DNA of 64,000 nt, from contig NZ_CP121663.1 in the NCBI RefSeq assembly GCF_029714285.1, positions 1,709,802-1,773,801 on the forward strand, in the 5' to 3' direction. The stretch's first letter is position 1; each line of letters starts with the position of its first letter. This DNA comes from Rhizobium sp. CB3090 (GTDB taxonomy: Bacteria; Pseudomonadota; Alphaproteobacteria; Rhizobiales; Rhizobiaceae). The notes below the pieces were generated by a model. The model saw only the letters and a list, made by a program, of their open reading frames with translations, was not told the DNA's origin and did no database searches. This document shows, one piece after another, positions 43,684-53,599 of this stretch. The translations under genes were made by a program, and so were the position numbers.

Positions 43684-43843
43684 AAACATCATCCCGCACG
43701 CTCCAGCGAAAATTTGGCGCGACGCGATCTCCCGCAACAATCTCGGACTTGTCTGCTTCCCCAAAATCTTTGGCGAGAGCGTCGTTATAGCCGAGCCATG
43801 GCCGGGCATCAGAGCTTACCTCACACCAATCGAACTTGAATAG
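43673..43843 (+). CDS. Small protein overlapping the repC end
   Basis: A 56-codon frame (ATG 43673, TAG 43841) overlaps the end of repC by 11 bp in another frame. The sequence looks like a real protein: KIWRDAISRNNLGLV, then FPKIFGESVVIAEPWPGI. It is too short for ordinary ORF cut-offs. The overlap with repC would allow coupled translation. It may also be the end of a decayed gene. Confidence 0.4.
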   Translation: MQHENIIPHAPAKIWRDAISRNNLGLVCFPKIFGESVVIAEPWPGIRAYLTPIELE

Positions 43844-44206
43844 GGAAGGACATTTATGTGAACCACTGCAAGCTCTCGAAGGACAGCGGATCTTCCGCTC
43901 CTTGCGGCCTTCGCTCATCCCGCTGCGGGCGATGCCGCGCCAAAAGATCCATTATGTCACCTATTTCGCTTTGCGTTCGATCGTTATTATAGTAACCTCA
44001 TTCTCATCAAATCGATCTCACTTCAGCACTTGGCTCGGCTGCAGATCGTCTTTCTCCCGGACACGCCAACGATCGAAGTTAGCCCCTGAAAACGGAATAT
44101 TGAGTGACGGAAATAAAAGCCGGAATTACTTCCGTTTGACAGCTTAGCTCAGCTTTAACAATTATTTAGCCTTGCTTAAGCTCGACCAGTGCCGCCATGA
44201 TTTACG
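43844..44206. other. Non-coding stretch between repC region and IS66 element
   Basis: There is no confident gene. On the minus strand ~44022-44120 reads PFSGANFDRWRVREKDDLQPSQVLK then stop, which looks like the C-terminus of a lost protein. AACGGAA ... TTCCGTT inverted repeats flank 44091-44137. The stretch just left of the IS is AT-rich. Confidence 0.4.
44198..44206. repeat. Likely IS66 target-site duplicate, left
   Basis: TGATTTACG also occurs directly right of the element at 46471-46479. The 8-bp duplicate should be within it. Confidence 0.6.
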
Positions 44207-44327
44207 GTAAAAAGGGCAGATTTGGTGGCGCTGCCGAAGCGCTGGGCAATTGTGCCGTCGGTGCTCTTCTACCATAATCGATGGTAGAGCATAAGACGGC
44301 ATTGGAACCAGAGGGGATAGCGGCAAG

Positions 44328-44666
44328 ATGCACGAGATCGATATCGAGGGGCTCGACGAAGCCACGCTGATGGCGCTGCATGGACGTATCGTCGAACGGC
44401 TGCATTTTCTGCATCAGCAAAAGACCGCCGCTGCTCTGCGAGAGATCAAGATCGGCAGCGGCGTCATGTTCGACGGGCCGGATGGAAGAACGATCAGGGG
44501 TATCGTCATCCGCCGCAATCGCAAGACCGTGACGGTTCACACCGACGATGAGAAGCACTGGAACGTGTCACCGTCCTTGCTGACGCTTGTGGCCCGGCAT
44601 GGTCTGGATGGAGAAGCGTCCGAAGACGGTCGTGTCGTGCCGTTTGCAAAGCCCGGCACCAGGTAG
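44328..44666 (+). CDS. KOW/SH3-like small protein carried inside the IS66 element
   Basis: The 112-residue protein has a helical N-terminus (LDEATLMALHGRIVERLHFLHQQKTAAALREI) and a C-terminal beta segment (GSGVMFDGPDGRTIRGIVIRRNRKTVTVHTDDEKHWNVSPSLLTLV) resembling a KOW or SH3-like barrel of nucleic-acid-binding proteins. It converges with the transposase, six bases from its stop, and lies fully inside the inverted repeats, so it moves with the element. Function unknown: accessory to transposition or passenger. Confidence 0.7.
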   Translation: MHEIDIEGLDEATLMALHGRIVERLHFLHQQKTAAALREIKIGSGVMFDGPDGRTIRGIVIRRNRKTVTVHTDDEKHWNVSPSLLTLVARHGLDGEASEDGRVVPFAKPGTR

Positions 44667-44672
44667 CAGCGC

Positions 44673-46339
44673 TCAAGCTTTCGCCGCGACAAGGCCTGCC
44701 AGTGGCGGGATGATCTGGCCGGCGATGCCGAGCCGGTCGCCGAGATAGCGATAAAAGGACAGCCCGAGCTTTTTGCAGGTCTTCATCAGACCGAGCATGG
44801 TGTCGCGCGCAACGAGGCCGTCCCGGCTTAAGGTACCGCCCGAGATTTTGCGTTTGGTGACAAAGGCCCGCAAGTCGTTCTCCGACGCGTTCGTGTGCAA
44901 TGGAATATGTGGACACTCGAGCACCTTCAGCAACTCGTCTTTTCGACGATGCAGGCGCGTCAGCAGTTGATCGAGGGCGTCATAGCCAGTGTGCAGGGTA
45001 AAGATCCTGTCGAACCGTCGTCGGAAGCCTGGGATTGCCTGTGGTAAAGGCTTTTGCTTCCAGATCTTCAGCGCCTTGTAAAATCGCCAGATAAGATCGC
45101 GCACCAGCGCGACCGCTCGCGCCTCCTTCGGCTTGGCCGGCATCAGCTTTTGCAGAAGGCGCTCGCTATGGACCCAGCACAGGGCATGATTGCCGACACG
45201 AAACTGCCCGGCATCGTCAGAGACGATCACCATGTCGCCCAGCAGGCCGTGATGGCGCAGGGAACCCCACAGACCAGCTTCGGCCAGGACCCCGATCCCT
45301 TGCCTGTCGAAAATATCGATGCCCTTGCCGGCTAGATATTCCAGGAACGGCACCTGATTGCAGAAGCCTTGCGGCTCGAAAGTGCGCAGTCTGGCAACAA
45401 GGCCCGGATCGCCGCGGCGCTCTTCCAGATAGTCGAATGCCGCGTCGTTGAGGACATAATCCCGGTAGTTGCCGCGCAGCAGCGACAGGAAGTTCAGTCG
45501 CGATTTCGATTCGTGGTGCGGAAGACCGTAAAGTGGTCGCCGCCGATCTGCGTCGTATAAAAGTTACCATGAGCGTGGCGGGCGCCGGTGTCATCCACTG
45601 TGACATAGGAGGACGACACCAGGCCGGCATGCAGCACCGCCGCATCCTCGGCGACAAACCCATCCAGCTCTTTGGTCAGAAGGCGCACGACCTGACGCTT
45701 AGAGATCTCGACGCCGACATCATTCAACAACGTCGTCAGCCGCCCAGTCGTCACTTGCCCTTGCGCATGCAGCATCAGGCAAAGCCGCCGGATGTTCGGG
45801 CCGTAGCCACCCATGATCCCCACGGGCAACGGTGCGATCACTGTCTTCCCATCCGGCATGATCCAGCATTCCCGCCGGTAGTGCACAAGCTCGGCCGTGA
45901 GAACCAATTCCCGCACGAAGCAGCTTTTGTAGCCTTTGAAGCGCGAGCCGGCCGGAACGTTTGCACGTAAAACCTCCTCCCGGCTGACCCGCTTCACATC
46001 GAGCTTCGGGCCGCGTGGCTTCTTCTTGCCGGCCTGTTGACCGCCCGGCTTATCATCCGTTGCCTTATCCATGCCGGAGGAGCGAAACGGCGGGCGTGGC
46101 GGCAGGTTCTTCAGCCGCGCGATCTCGTCGCGCAAAAGCTGGTTCTCGGCCTTCAGACGGGTGTTTTCCAGGCGAAGCGCCGCGTTTTCTTCACGAAGGG
46201 CCGCGTTCTCGGCCTCAAGTCTCGCAAGGCGAACTTCAGCCTGCTCCGCTCTTTCCAGCAGGCCGGTCACCAAACTGCGCAACGCCTTCAGCGAAAGCGT
46301 CTCGGCATGCTCAGGGGAGGGAAGCCGTCTCTTTGCCAT
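44673..46339 (-). pseudogene. IS66-family transposase, broken by a one-base frameshift
   Basis: The N-terminal half (46339-45494) has a leucine-zipper region (ARLEAENAALREENAALRLENTRLKAENQLL), the RGPKLDVKRVSREEV segment and the first catalytic region VTVDDTGARHAHGNFYTTQIGGDH. After FRTTNRNRD a stop appears near 45494. Shifting frame gives a coherent continuation (SRLNFLSLLRGNYRDYVLNDAAFDYLEE...). It joins the C-terminal half (MPFLEYLAGKGIDIFDRQG ... SDDAGQFRVGNHALCWVHSERLLQK ... PLHTNASENDLRAFVTKRKISGG). A missing A in an AATCGAAATCG run explains the break. Confidence 0.85.
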
Positions 46340-46470
46340 CCCGAGACTGAATCATGATTTGCCCCAGCCAAGGAATCCCAGCGCCGGAAATCAAATCGCA
46401 GACCACGCGCTTGTGCACACTTCTCTACGGTCCTCGGCGAAAGTCCGCCAACCAAAATGCCCCACTTACT

Positions 46471-46479
46471 GATTTACGG
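46471..46479. repeat. Likely IS66 target-site duplicate, right
   Basis: TGATTTACG matches 44198-44206 on the other side of the element. Confidence 0.6.
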
Positions 46480-46585
46480 TCCTCGGATATCGTTGGAGCT
46501 GGACTGGGTCAGGATCGAGACCACCCGGGTTCAGGGTAGTCTCCAAGTTTCAATCTGAAGCGATCGAAATACCTCCTGCGCCTAA

Positions 46586-47752
46586 CTACGATAGTTGCTG
46601 CGCAACCAGGGCAGCCCAATAATCGATGCCGTAGGCGATCGCATTGTCGTTGAAGTCATAGGCCGGATTATGCAGATCGGCGCTGTCGCCGTTGCCGAGC
46701 CAGATAAGTGCGCCGGGCCGCTTTTCGAGCATGTAGGAAAAGTCCTCCGAGCCCATCGTCATCGACCAATTGCCGTCGACGCGCTCCGCACCCACGACGC
46801 TGCTGGCAGCGGCAATCGCAACCAAGGTCTTCTCGGCGTTGTTGACGGTCACCGGATATCCCGGGCGCCAATCGATTTCGGCCTGCGCGTCATAGAGCTT
46901 CGCGGTCCCAGTCACCACATCGCGAAACCGCTGTTCGACGGCCCGGCGTGTCGCCGGCAGCATCGTGCGGACCGTGCCGCCGACTTCGACTGCGGGCGGA
47001 ATGACGTTCAGGGCTTTCCGGTCGCCACCGCTGATGAAGGTGACGGAGATGACGACAGGGTCGAACGGATCGGTAAAGCGCGACACGATCGATTGGAGTG
47101 CGACGACCACATGCGACGCGACAACTACGGGGTCGCGGGCGAGATGCGGCGAGGCCGCATGGCCGCCTCGTCCGTTGATGGTGATGACGAAACGATCGCC
47201 AGCAGCCATCATCGGGCCGCTGCGGATAGCGAACGAACCGACGGCGAGACCCGGCTGATTGTGCATGCCATAGACTTCATCGATGCCGAAACGATCGAGC
47301 AGCCCCTCCTCCAGCATGACGCGTCCACCACCGCCGCCCTCTTCTGCCGGCTGGAAGATCAGAACGATCTTGCCGGCGAAATTGCGCTCGGCGGCAAAGC
47401 GCTTGGCGGCACCGAGAAGCATGGCGGTGTGACCGTCATGTCCGCAGGCATGCATCATGTTCGGTATCTTCGACGCATAGGGCAGATTTGTCTGTTCGGA
47501 CATCGGCAACGCGTCCATGTCGCAGCGAAGCGCGATCGTCTTGCCATTGCCTTTGCTGCCAGAGATCGTCGCCACGACGCCGGACTTGGCGAATCCCGTC
47601 ACCACCTCGTCGCAGCCGAACGCCCTCAGCTTTTCCGCCACCATTGCCGATGTGCGTGGCAGATCGAATAGAAGCTCAGGATGTTGGTGTATCTCGCGGC
47701 GCCAGGTCTTGGCCTCATCCGCGATGATGCGAGATGCTTCGGACGGGTTCAT
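46586..47752 (-). CDS. M20 family amidohydrolase (hippurate hydrolase-like)
   Basis: The 388-residue metallohydrolase has the M20D pattern: EIHQHPELLFDLPRTSAMV, IALRCDMDALPMSE, the metal motif HACGHDGHTAMLLGAA, PAEEGGGGGRVMLEEG, GMHNQPGLAVGS and the C-terminal histidine region SADLHNPAYDFND. It removes N-acyl groups from amino acids or related amides. GAAGGAG before ATG 47752 fixes the start. No transporter is adjacent. Confidence 0.92.
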   Translation of the reverse strand: MNPSEASRIIADEAKTWRREIHQHPELLFDLPRTSAMVAEKLRAFGCDEVVTGFAKSGVVATISGSKGNGKTIALRCDMDALPMSEQTNLPYASKIPNMMHACGHDGHTAMLLGAAKRFAAERNFAGKIVLIFQPAEEGGGGGRVMLEEGLLDRFGIDEVYGMHNQPGLAVGSFAIRSGPMMAAGDRFVITINGRGGHAASPHLARDPVVVASHVVVALQSIVSRFTDPFDPVVISVTFISGGDRKALNVIPPAVEVGGTVRTMLPATRRAVEQRFRDVVTGTAKLYDAQAEIDWRPGYPVTVNNAEKTLVAIAAASSVVGAERVDGNWSMTMGSEDFSYMLEKRPGALIWLGNGDSADLHNPAYDFNDNAIAYGIDYWAALVAQQLS

Positions 47753-48119
47753 GAATAGTCTCCTTCAGAAGGTCTTACACTGGCGCTCAAAAATTGCCGC
47801 CGTACCGGCTGAGCGGATCTGTATCAGAGATAGCGATCAGCAGCACATGAGTATAGTCACCTTTGCAGGTGGCCGGAGGACATCGTGGTGCAGTCTGGTC
47901 CGGAGCCGACGGTCAATAGGCGCAAATGGGCTTGCTCTGTGTATTAGCACGGACGACCTCGGCATTGGACCGCACGATGCGGTATAGGTTCGCGCTACGG
48001 TTTATAAAATAACCGACAGGGACCAATTGTCGTTCCAGGCAAATGACAATCGGCGTATATTCGCACTCCGGCGTGGATCGCAGCGCAACGACAGATCAGC
48101 TATTCGTGAGGTATGGATA
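47753..48119. promoter_or_regulatory. Divergent intergenic region, M20 hydrolase / adenylate cyclase
   Basis: About 367 bp with no gene lie between two divergent starts, so both promoters must be here. No strong palindrome was seen. The right edge carries a GTGAGG SD for the cyclase gene. Confidence 0.5.
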
Positions 48120-49382
48120 ATGCAATTTTCACCGGAAGAGGCGGCCGGCTCGCCTGTCGAGAGCCTTGGTATATGGCCGACAAGACGGAGCAATATCCTC
48201 GACTGGCTCGTGCATGATACCCGTGACGAACGCTTCATCGACAATATTCTCGTGGATTTATGCGTGAGACTGCGGGCGGCCGGCATCCCCGTTGCCAGGG
48301 CAACAATGCATTTCAGAACGCTTCACCCGCAATGGCTCGGCGCACGAATTCTCTGGCGCACGGGGTTGGATGAGGCGAACATCAGCATGTTCAGCTATGG
48401 GGTCGAGACGACACCACAGTTTCTGGCAAGTCCGATCAATGAGATATTCAACGGTGCCGCCGAGGTCCGCCAGAATCTCGAAAAGCTGGATAAGGCCGAT
48501 CGGCCGGCCTATCCGCTTTACGAGGAAATGCGTGCCGAAGGATTGACCGACTATATCGCTTGGCCGATCTACCACACGCTTGGCAAGCGCCACATCGTCA
48601 CCTTTGCCGCCGATATACCCGGCGGCTTCACCGAAGAGCACGTTACTTTCCTGAAGGATCTGCTGCCGGCCCTGACGCTGGTGAGCGAGATTAGGCTGAA
48701 AAACATCCTGGCCCGGACGCTTCTGCGCACCTATGTCGGGCCACATGCCAGCGAGCAGATCCTGGCCGGCGCCACCACCCGCGGCAGCGGCACCACCGTC
48801 GGCGCGGCCATACTCATCTGCGACCTGCGCGACTTCACGACGATTTCGGACATGTGGCCGCGCGACGATGTGATCGAACTTCTGAATGGCTATTTCGACG
48901 CGATGTCGGAGCCGATCGAGAAACACGGCGGTGAGATCCTGAAATTCATGGGGGACGGATTGCTGGCGATTTTTCCGCTGAGCGACCCGATGGCCTGCGC
49001 CAACCTCCTCCAGGCGATCAGCGAGGCGGAGGCTGCAGTCGGCGCGCTTAATGAAGAAAATAGCCGGCAAGGCCGCGAGGTGCTGCGCTATGGCGTCGGC
49101 GTCCATGTCGGCGATGTGATGTATGGCAATATCGGTTCCCGGACCCGCCTCGATTTCACCGTGATCGGTCCGGCCGTCAATGTCGCTTCGCGACTGGAGA
49201 CGCTGACCAAGGAGGTCAAACGGCCTGTGCTGTTGTCCAAGGCTTTCGTCGATATGGCAGGCTGCGAGATCGAGATGGAAAGTCTCGGCGCCTTCCCCCT
49301 CAAAGGTCTTGGCGAACCGGTCGACGTGTTCGCTTTTGCGACGAATGGAAATGGCGTGGCACGTCACAAAGCCCGGTCGTAA
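48120..49382 (+). CDS. Class III adenylate/guanylate cyclase
   Basis: The 420-residue protein has an N-terminal GAF-like sensor region (~10-200, including DNILVDLCVRLRAAGIPVARATMHFRTLHPQWLGAR) and a C-terminal class III catalytic domain (~225-400). The metal-binding aspartates are seen in LICDLRDFTTISDMW and KFMGDGLLAIFP, and the transition-state Asn/Arg in IGPAVNVASRLE. It should make cAMP (or cGMP). ATG 48120 with GAGG upstream is preferred over the longer frame. Confidence 0.9.
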   Translation: MQFSPEEAAGSPVESLGIWPTRRSNILDWLVHDTRDERFIDNILVDLCVRLRAAGIPVARATMHFRTLHPQWLGARILWRTGLDEANISMFSYGVETTPQFLASPINEIFNGAAEVRQNLEKLDKADRPAYPLYEEMRAEGLTDYIAWPIYHTLGKRHIVTFAADIPGGFTEEHVTFLKDLLPALTLVSEIRLKNILARTLLRTYVGPHASEQILAGATTRGSGTTVGAAILICDLRDFTTISDMWPRDDVIELLNGYFDAMSEPIEKHGGEILKFMGDGLLAIFPLSDPMACANLLQAISEAEAAVGALNEENSRQGREVLRYGVGVHVGDVMYGNIGSRTRLDFTVIGPAVNVASRLETLTKEVKRPVLLSKAFVDMAGCEIEMESLGAFPLKGLGEPVDVFAFATNGNGVARHKARS

Positions 49383-49631
49383 TGCCTGCGGCCGAGACGC
49401 ACGCTAGATTCGATTGTCACACGTCGAGATGTGATAACGCTGATCGCAAAACGTGAAGCGTGTGGGGCTTTCGTCTTTTGCGTAATCGCTTATATTATGA
49501 ATGGGATAACTACGATAGCCGCCTCAATTTTGCGGGATCGTTCTGCGATCACGGACTTTAGTTTGGGCTGATTCAACGGCCCGACGAAGTGGGTGCCTTA
49601 CACCCCGCATACTCTGACAAGGAGAGAAAAG

Positions 49632-50150
49632 ATGAAAAAATTACTCGCGACGGCATTTTCAGCAGCATCATTGATCGTCACCGGTGCCGCGGCGGCGCGT
49701 GCGGCCGACTTGCAGACAACCTACGTGGAACCGGACGAGCGCAATGGCGTGAAGATCGGCTATCTTACGTGCGACATCGGCGGGGGTGTCGGGTATGTAC
49801 TCGGATCGGCCAAGGAAGTTGATTGTGTATTCCGCTCGACCGTCGGGAAGGAGCGTGTGGACCATTATACCGGTGCTATCCGAAAAATGGGCGTCGATCT
49901 CGGCTTCACAACCCGCAGCCGGCTTGTCTGGCTCGTCTTTGCCCCGACAGCCGGCTATCATCACGGTGCCTTGAGTGGTCTTTATCAGGGCATTACCGCC
50001 GAAGCGACCCTCGGTGCCGGCGTCGGCGCCAACATTCTTGTCGGCGGCACCTCCGGCTCCATCCATCTTCAGACAATCAGCGTAACCGGGCAACTCGGGC
50101 TCAATCTCGCCGCTACCGGTACGTCAGTGACGCTGAGCACGATAGAATAA
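49632..50150 (+). CDS. DUF992 exported protein
   Basis: The 172-residue protein has a signal peptide (MKKLLATAFSAASLIVTGAAAARAA). DUF992 features follow: VKIGYLTCDIGGGVGYVLGSAKEVDCVFRS, RVDHYTGAIRKMGVDLGF, GLYQGITAEATLGAGVGANILVGG. The two cysteines probably form a disulfide. Secreted beta-rich proteins of unknown role, common in rhizobia. GGAGAG before ATG 49632 sets the start. Confidence 0.88.
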   Translation: MKKLLATAFSAASLIVTGAAAARAADLQTTYVEPDERNGVKIGYLTCDIGGGVGYVLGSAKEVDCVFRSTVGKERVDHYTGAIRKMGVDLGFTTRSRLVWLVFAPTAGYHHGALSGLYQGITAEATLGAGVGANILVGGTSGSIHLQTISVTGQLGLNLAATGTSVTLSTIE

Positions 50151-50171
50151 GCAAATCTCCATTGCATTTCA

Positions 50172-50209
50172 CCAGGGCGTACCTTGCCGTGAGCGAAGGT
50201 ACGCCCTGG
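50172..50209. terminator. Bidirectional terminator between convergent genes
   Basis: CCAGGGCGTACCTT and AAGGTACGCCCTGG form a perfect 14-bp stem with a 10-nt loop, 21 bp after the DUF992 stop and ~90 bp from the end of the convergent giant gene. Confidence 0.85.
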
Positions 50210-50296
50210 ACGCTATCAGTGGATACATGATGACCGCGTCGTTTCGAACGCGGTCGTCGCGCAGGCAAGCGATACTTGCTCGTTGAGCCGGATGGT

Positions 50297-53200
50297 TCAC
50301 GCGTTTGGCTTGCGCGTTTTCAGTCCCTGGATCCGATTGAGGCTGTCTGCAGCCTTCATCTCCCACATTCGCGCTTGTTGCTCGTGGGCAAATTCGATGG
50401 CGCTGTACAAACAATCCTCCGCCTCGCCATCGGTAGAATCCAGACGCGATAAAGCTTCGCCTTTTAAACGCAACAACTCGGCCGTGAAATAGTTTTCGCT
50501 GGTGCTGGCAACCAGCTCAAGCGCCTGGTTCAGAGTTGCCAGGCACGCATGGAGATCACCTGATTGCAGATAGCAATCTCCGAGCAGGCCGAGGTAACAG
50601 GATTTATCGATCTCCTGCTCTCCAAGATTGTCGCAGGTATGCCGCATTTTTTCCAGGCCGCGTGGATCATTATCCACCCGGACCATCAGCCAGCCGTGGA
50701 AAAAGGAGGCCATGTTCTGCCACATGCGAAAGCCGTTTTCCTTTGCGAGGACGGATAATTCGTCGACCATGCGGTGCAGCGGCCCGGTGTCGCCACGGAA
50801 TGCGTGGAGAATACAGCCGTTGCCGAGGCAGGCGGCAAGCCTGTAGGCGGAATGCCGGCGCGCATCGGCTTCCGCATCGCGGTACAATTCGATGGCCGCC
50901 TGATCCAGGCCGATCAATTGCAGGGTCCAGGCAAGATAAGACATCGCCATGCTTGGAAAATCACTGCCGATCTCATCGGCGTGCCCGATATAGCGAAGCG
51001 CCGCCTCGAGATATTCGCGGGCCTGTGTGAAGTGGCCCTGTGCAAAGAGCGTCATGCCTTTGAACTGCATTCCAAGGACCGCGGCTCTGAGGCTGCTGCG
51101 AATTCTGCCGATATCGATAAGCTGGTCGCTTGCCCAGAGTGCATCTGCAAAGCGGGCAGAGTTGAACGCTGTTCCGAAGATGCCGTCGAGCGCGCGGATC
51201 GGTGCTTCGGAATCCTCCAGTTTTTCGCTGAGCCGCAAGACATTGCGGTAGGCGGCACTGCCTCCGGCGGTAACATAGCCGAATGTCGCATAGAGCACGT
51301 CGCCGCGCTCCAGTTCCAGACGAAGCTCCTTCCTGTCGCGCTCGGGCGACTCCGGCAATTTGGCCAGGCATTCCAAGCCATTCGCAAACATGTTCGCCGC
51401 CTCGACCTTCGCCCATGTCTTGCCGACATTGAGCCCCGCGGCAAGCCAGCAATCGGCGGCCCGCTCGAACAGCTCGGCTTCGGCGAAATGCTGTGCCAGG
51501 ATTTCCGGATGCTCCGCCGCAAGCTTCGGGTGGATTTGCTCGATTGCTTCGGCAACCTGGCCGTGGAGTTCCCGGCATCGTTCACGCAGCAGCGTATCCC
51601 GGGCCGATTCCTGCAGGAGCGCATGCGCAAAAGCATAGTTCTGGCCGCCCGCTGACAGCTGCGGTATGACCAGGCCTGACTCGATGAGCCGGCTAAGTGT
51701 TGCGTCGAGGACGGGACGTGCAATACCGCAGAGATGTGCGACAAGCTTCGCATCGAATTCGCGTCCGACCACGGCAGCAATCTGGGCGACCGCCTTTGCC
51801 GGGCCGATCTTGTCAAGGCGCGAGAGCAATGACGATTGCAGGGAGCTCGGCACGGAAAGCGTGGATTTTTGCCGGCCTGACAGGTCCCCGTCGGCGGAAG
51901 GCACCGTTTCCAGCACCGCACGGGCAAGCTCCTCGACGAAGAGCGGAACGCCTTCCGCCTTGGCCAATAGCGACAGGCTCGTCTCGTCGGACAGATTGTT
52001 GCCTTCATCGATGTGACGGACGAGCATAGCAGCGTCGTCGTTGCTCAGCCGCTCCAAGCCGATTTTGCACAAAGGCTCCGGTTCCCTGTCATTGCCGAGC
52101 GATGTCTCGCGAGAGGTAATCAGGATCAGCATCGGAAATGAGATGGCTTCTCCGACAAGCATCCCAACGACCTCGCGCGATGAAGGATCGATCCAGTGAA
52201 CGTCTTCGATCGACAGCAGAACCGGACTGATCCGAGAAATGTGATGAAGCCAGTCGATCAGGATTCTGTGCGAAACATCGCGCTGGCGCGCGGCGGTCAA
52301 ATCGGAGATCGGGACGCCTGCCTGTTCGATGGACAGCAGCTCGGCGAAAATGGGCAGCGAGCTGGCAATCGGAACCTCGCTGAGCGCGAGGACAGCTTTG
52401 AGCTTATCCAGCAATACATTAGGGGCATCGTCGGCCGCGATGCCTGCGTAGCGCTTAAGCAGGCTGAGGAAAGGAAAGAGCGCGGTGTTCGAATAGGCTC
52501 TGGAACACTGGAGTGTCAGCACTGTGCATTGCGGAATTTGCCGCTGAACCTCGAAGACCAGCCTCGATTTGCCGATTCCCGGTTCGCCGGAGATCAGGAG
52601 CGCTTGGCCGCGCTTTTCGGAAATCACGTCGCGCCAGAGTTTAAGGACACGCGTCATTTCCTCACGCCGATCGACGAGTTCGGTCAACCGCGTTCTTTTT
52701 GCAAAACGGTTTTCCAGAATATTCGCCTTTTCGGCACGCCAGACCTGCTGCGGCGACGAAAATCCTTTGAGCGTCCGCAGCCCGAGATCGGCAAATTCGA
52801 ATGCGCCGGCCGTGATCTCATAGGTCTTTTGATCGGTCAGTATCGTCTGCGGCTCGGCCAGCGTTTGCAGCCTCTGGGCTAGGTTCGGGATCGAGCCGAG
52901 AGCGACCGTCGAAACCCCGGCGGGCGCTCCGACAAAATCTCCGACCACTACTAATCCGCTCGCTATCCCGATCCGGACGCGCAGAGGCGGTCCCTGCGGC
53001 ACTTCGATCTGCGGCACGATGCGCAGGATATCGAAAGCAAGGCGCAATGCGCGTTCGCCGTCATCTTCTTCGGCAATCGGATATCCGAACAGGGCCTGGA
53101 AAGCGTCGCCGATATAGTTTGCAGCAATACCGTTATGGCTTTTTACCGCGAGCGTGCAGGCTGCCAGGTAGGTTTGGGTAAGATGGCTGAAGTCTTCCGG

Positions 53201-53482
53201 ATCAAGCTGCGTCGCATACTCCGTGGACCCGACGAGATCGCAAAACAATATCGTCAACTGCCGGCGTTCGACCGCCGGCGACGGCAGTACCGCGTCGGGC
53301 TCGCTGTTCAATAGCTTGATGCCCGCCAGAATCTTCCGGCGTGGACCCAGAGGAATCCGCATATCCTGCAGATCCCCTTCGGAGAGAAGGCGGAGGCTGT
53401 CGAAATCTATTTGGTTCTTGGCGAATATGTCGGCGAGATGATCGAGCCTCAGTTCGCGCAGCCATTCCCGTACATCGTCCAT
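50297..53482 (-). CDS. SAM-domain / class III cyclase / AAA-like ATPase / TPR signalling protein
   Basis: The 1061-residue protein has four parts. Residues ~1-60 are a SAM domain (VREWLRELRLDHLADIFAKNQID ... LLSEGDLQDMRIPLGPRRKILAGI). Residues ~70-245 are a cyclase domain (TILFCDLVGSTEYA, NYIGDAFQALFGYP, ALGSIPNLAQRLQTLAEP; both metal Asp and the Asn/Arg pair are present). Residues ~265-600 are an ATPase of the STAND/AAA type with Walker A ISGEPGIGKSRL. TPR-like helices run to the end. This layout is common in rhizobial cyclases that may sense ligands through the TPR part. It ends a minus-strand row of four genes. Confidence 0.9.
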   Translation of the reverse strand: MDDVREWLRELRLDHLADIFAKNQIDFDSLRLLSEGDLQDMRIPLGPRRKILAGIKLLNSEPDAVLPSPAVERRQLTILFCDLVGSTEYATQLDPEDFSHLTQTYLAACTLAVKSHNGIAANYIGDAFQALFGYPIAEEDDGERALRLAFDILRIVPQIEVPQGPPLRVRIGIASGLVVVGDFVGAPAGVSTVALGSIPNLAQRLQTLAEPQTILTDQKTYEITAGAFEFADLGLRTLKGFSSPQQVWRAEKANILENRFAKRTRLTELVDRREEMTRVLKLWRDVISEKRGQALLISGEPGIGKSRLVFEVQRQIPQCTVLTLQCSRAYSNTALFPFLSLLKRYAGIAADDAPNVLLDKLKAVLALSEVPIASSLPIFAELLSIEQAGVPISDLTAARQRDVSHRILIDWLHHISRISPVLLSIEDVHWIDPSSREVVGMLVGEAISFPMLILITSRETSLGNDREPEPLCKIGLERLSNDDAAMLVRHIDEGNNLSDETSLSLLAKAEGVPLFVEELARAVLETVPSADGDLSGRQKSTLSVPSSLQSSLLSRLDKIGPAKAVAQIAAVVGREFDAKLVAHLCGIARPVLDATLSRLIESGLVIPQLSAGGQNYAFAHALLQESARDTLLRERCRELHGQVAEAIEQIHPKLAAEHPEILAQHFAEAELFERAADCWLAAGLNVGKTWAKVEAANMFANGLECLAKLPESPERDRKELRLELERGDVLYATFGYVTAGGSAAYRNVLRLSEKLEDSEAPIRALDGIFGTAFNSARFADALWASDQLIDIGRIRSSLRAAVLGMQFKGMTLFAQGHFTQAREYLEAALRYIGHADEIGSDFPSMAMSYLAWTLQLIGLDQAAIELYRDAEADARRHSAYRLAACLGNGCILHAFRGDTGPLHRMVDELSVLAKENGFRMWQNMASFFHGWLMVRVDNDPRGLEKMRHTCDNLGEQEIDKSCYLGLLGDCYLQSGDLHACLATLNQALELVASTSENYFTAELLRLKGEALSRLDSTDGEAEDCLYSAIEFAHEQQARMWEMKAADSLNRIQGLKTRKPNA

Positions 53483-53599
53483 TGGATCCCCCAGTGAAAC
53501 GGTGCATGCCTTTGCCTCTTATCTTCGGATATCCCTCCCTGAAGTTTAGCATTTTTAGCCGTTGTTGCATAAGTAATTTCAAATATAAAAGGGCCGCTT

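Larger units (their letters stand above)
44207..46470 (-). mobile_element. IS66-family insertion sequence with passenger gene
   Basis: Imperfect ~23-bp terminal inverted repeats are visible: GTAAAAAGGGCAGATTTGG at the left, and GTAAGTGGGGCATTTTGG as the reverse complement of the right end, both with the GTAA start typical of IS66. TGATTTACG lies next to both ends (44198-44206 and 46471-46479), consistent with an 8-bp target duplication, although the exact boundary is uncertain by one base. It contains a frameshifted transposase (minus) and one convergent gene (plus). Confidence 0.8.
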
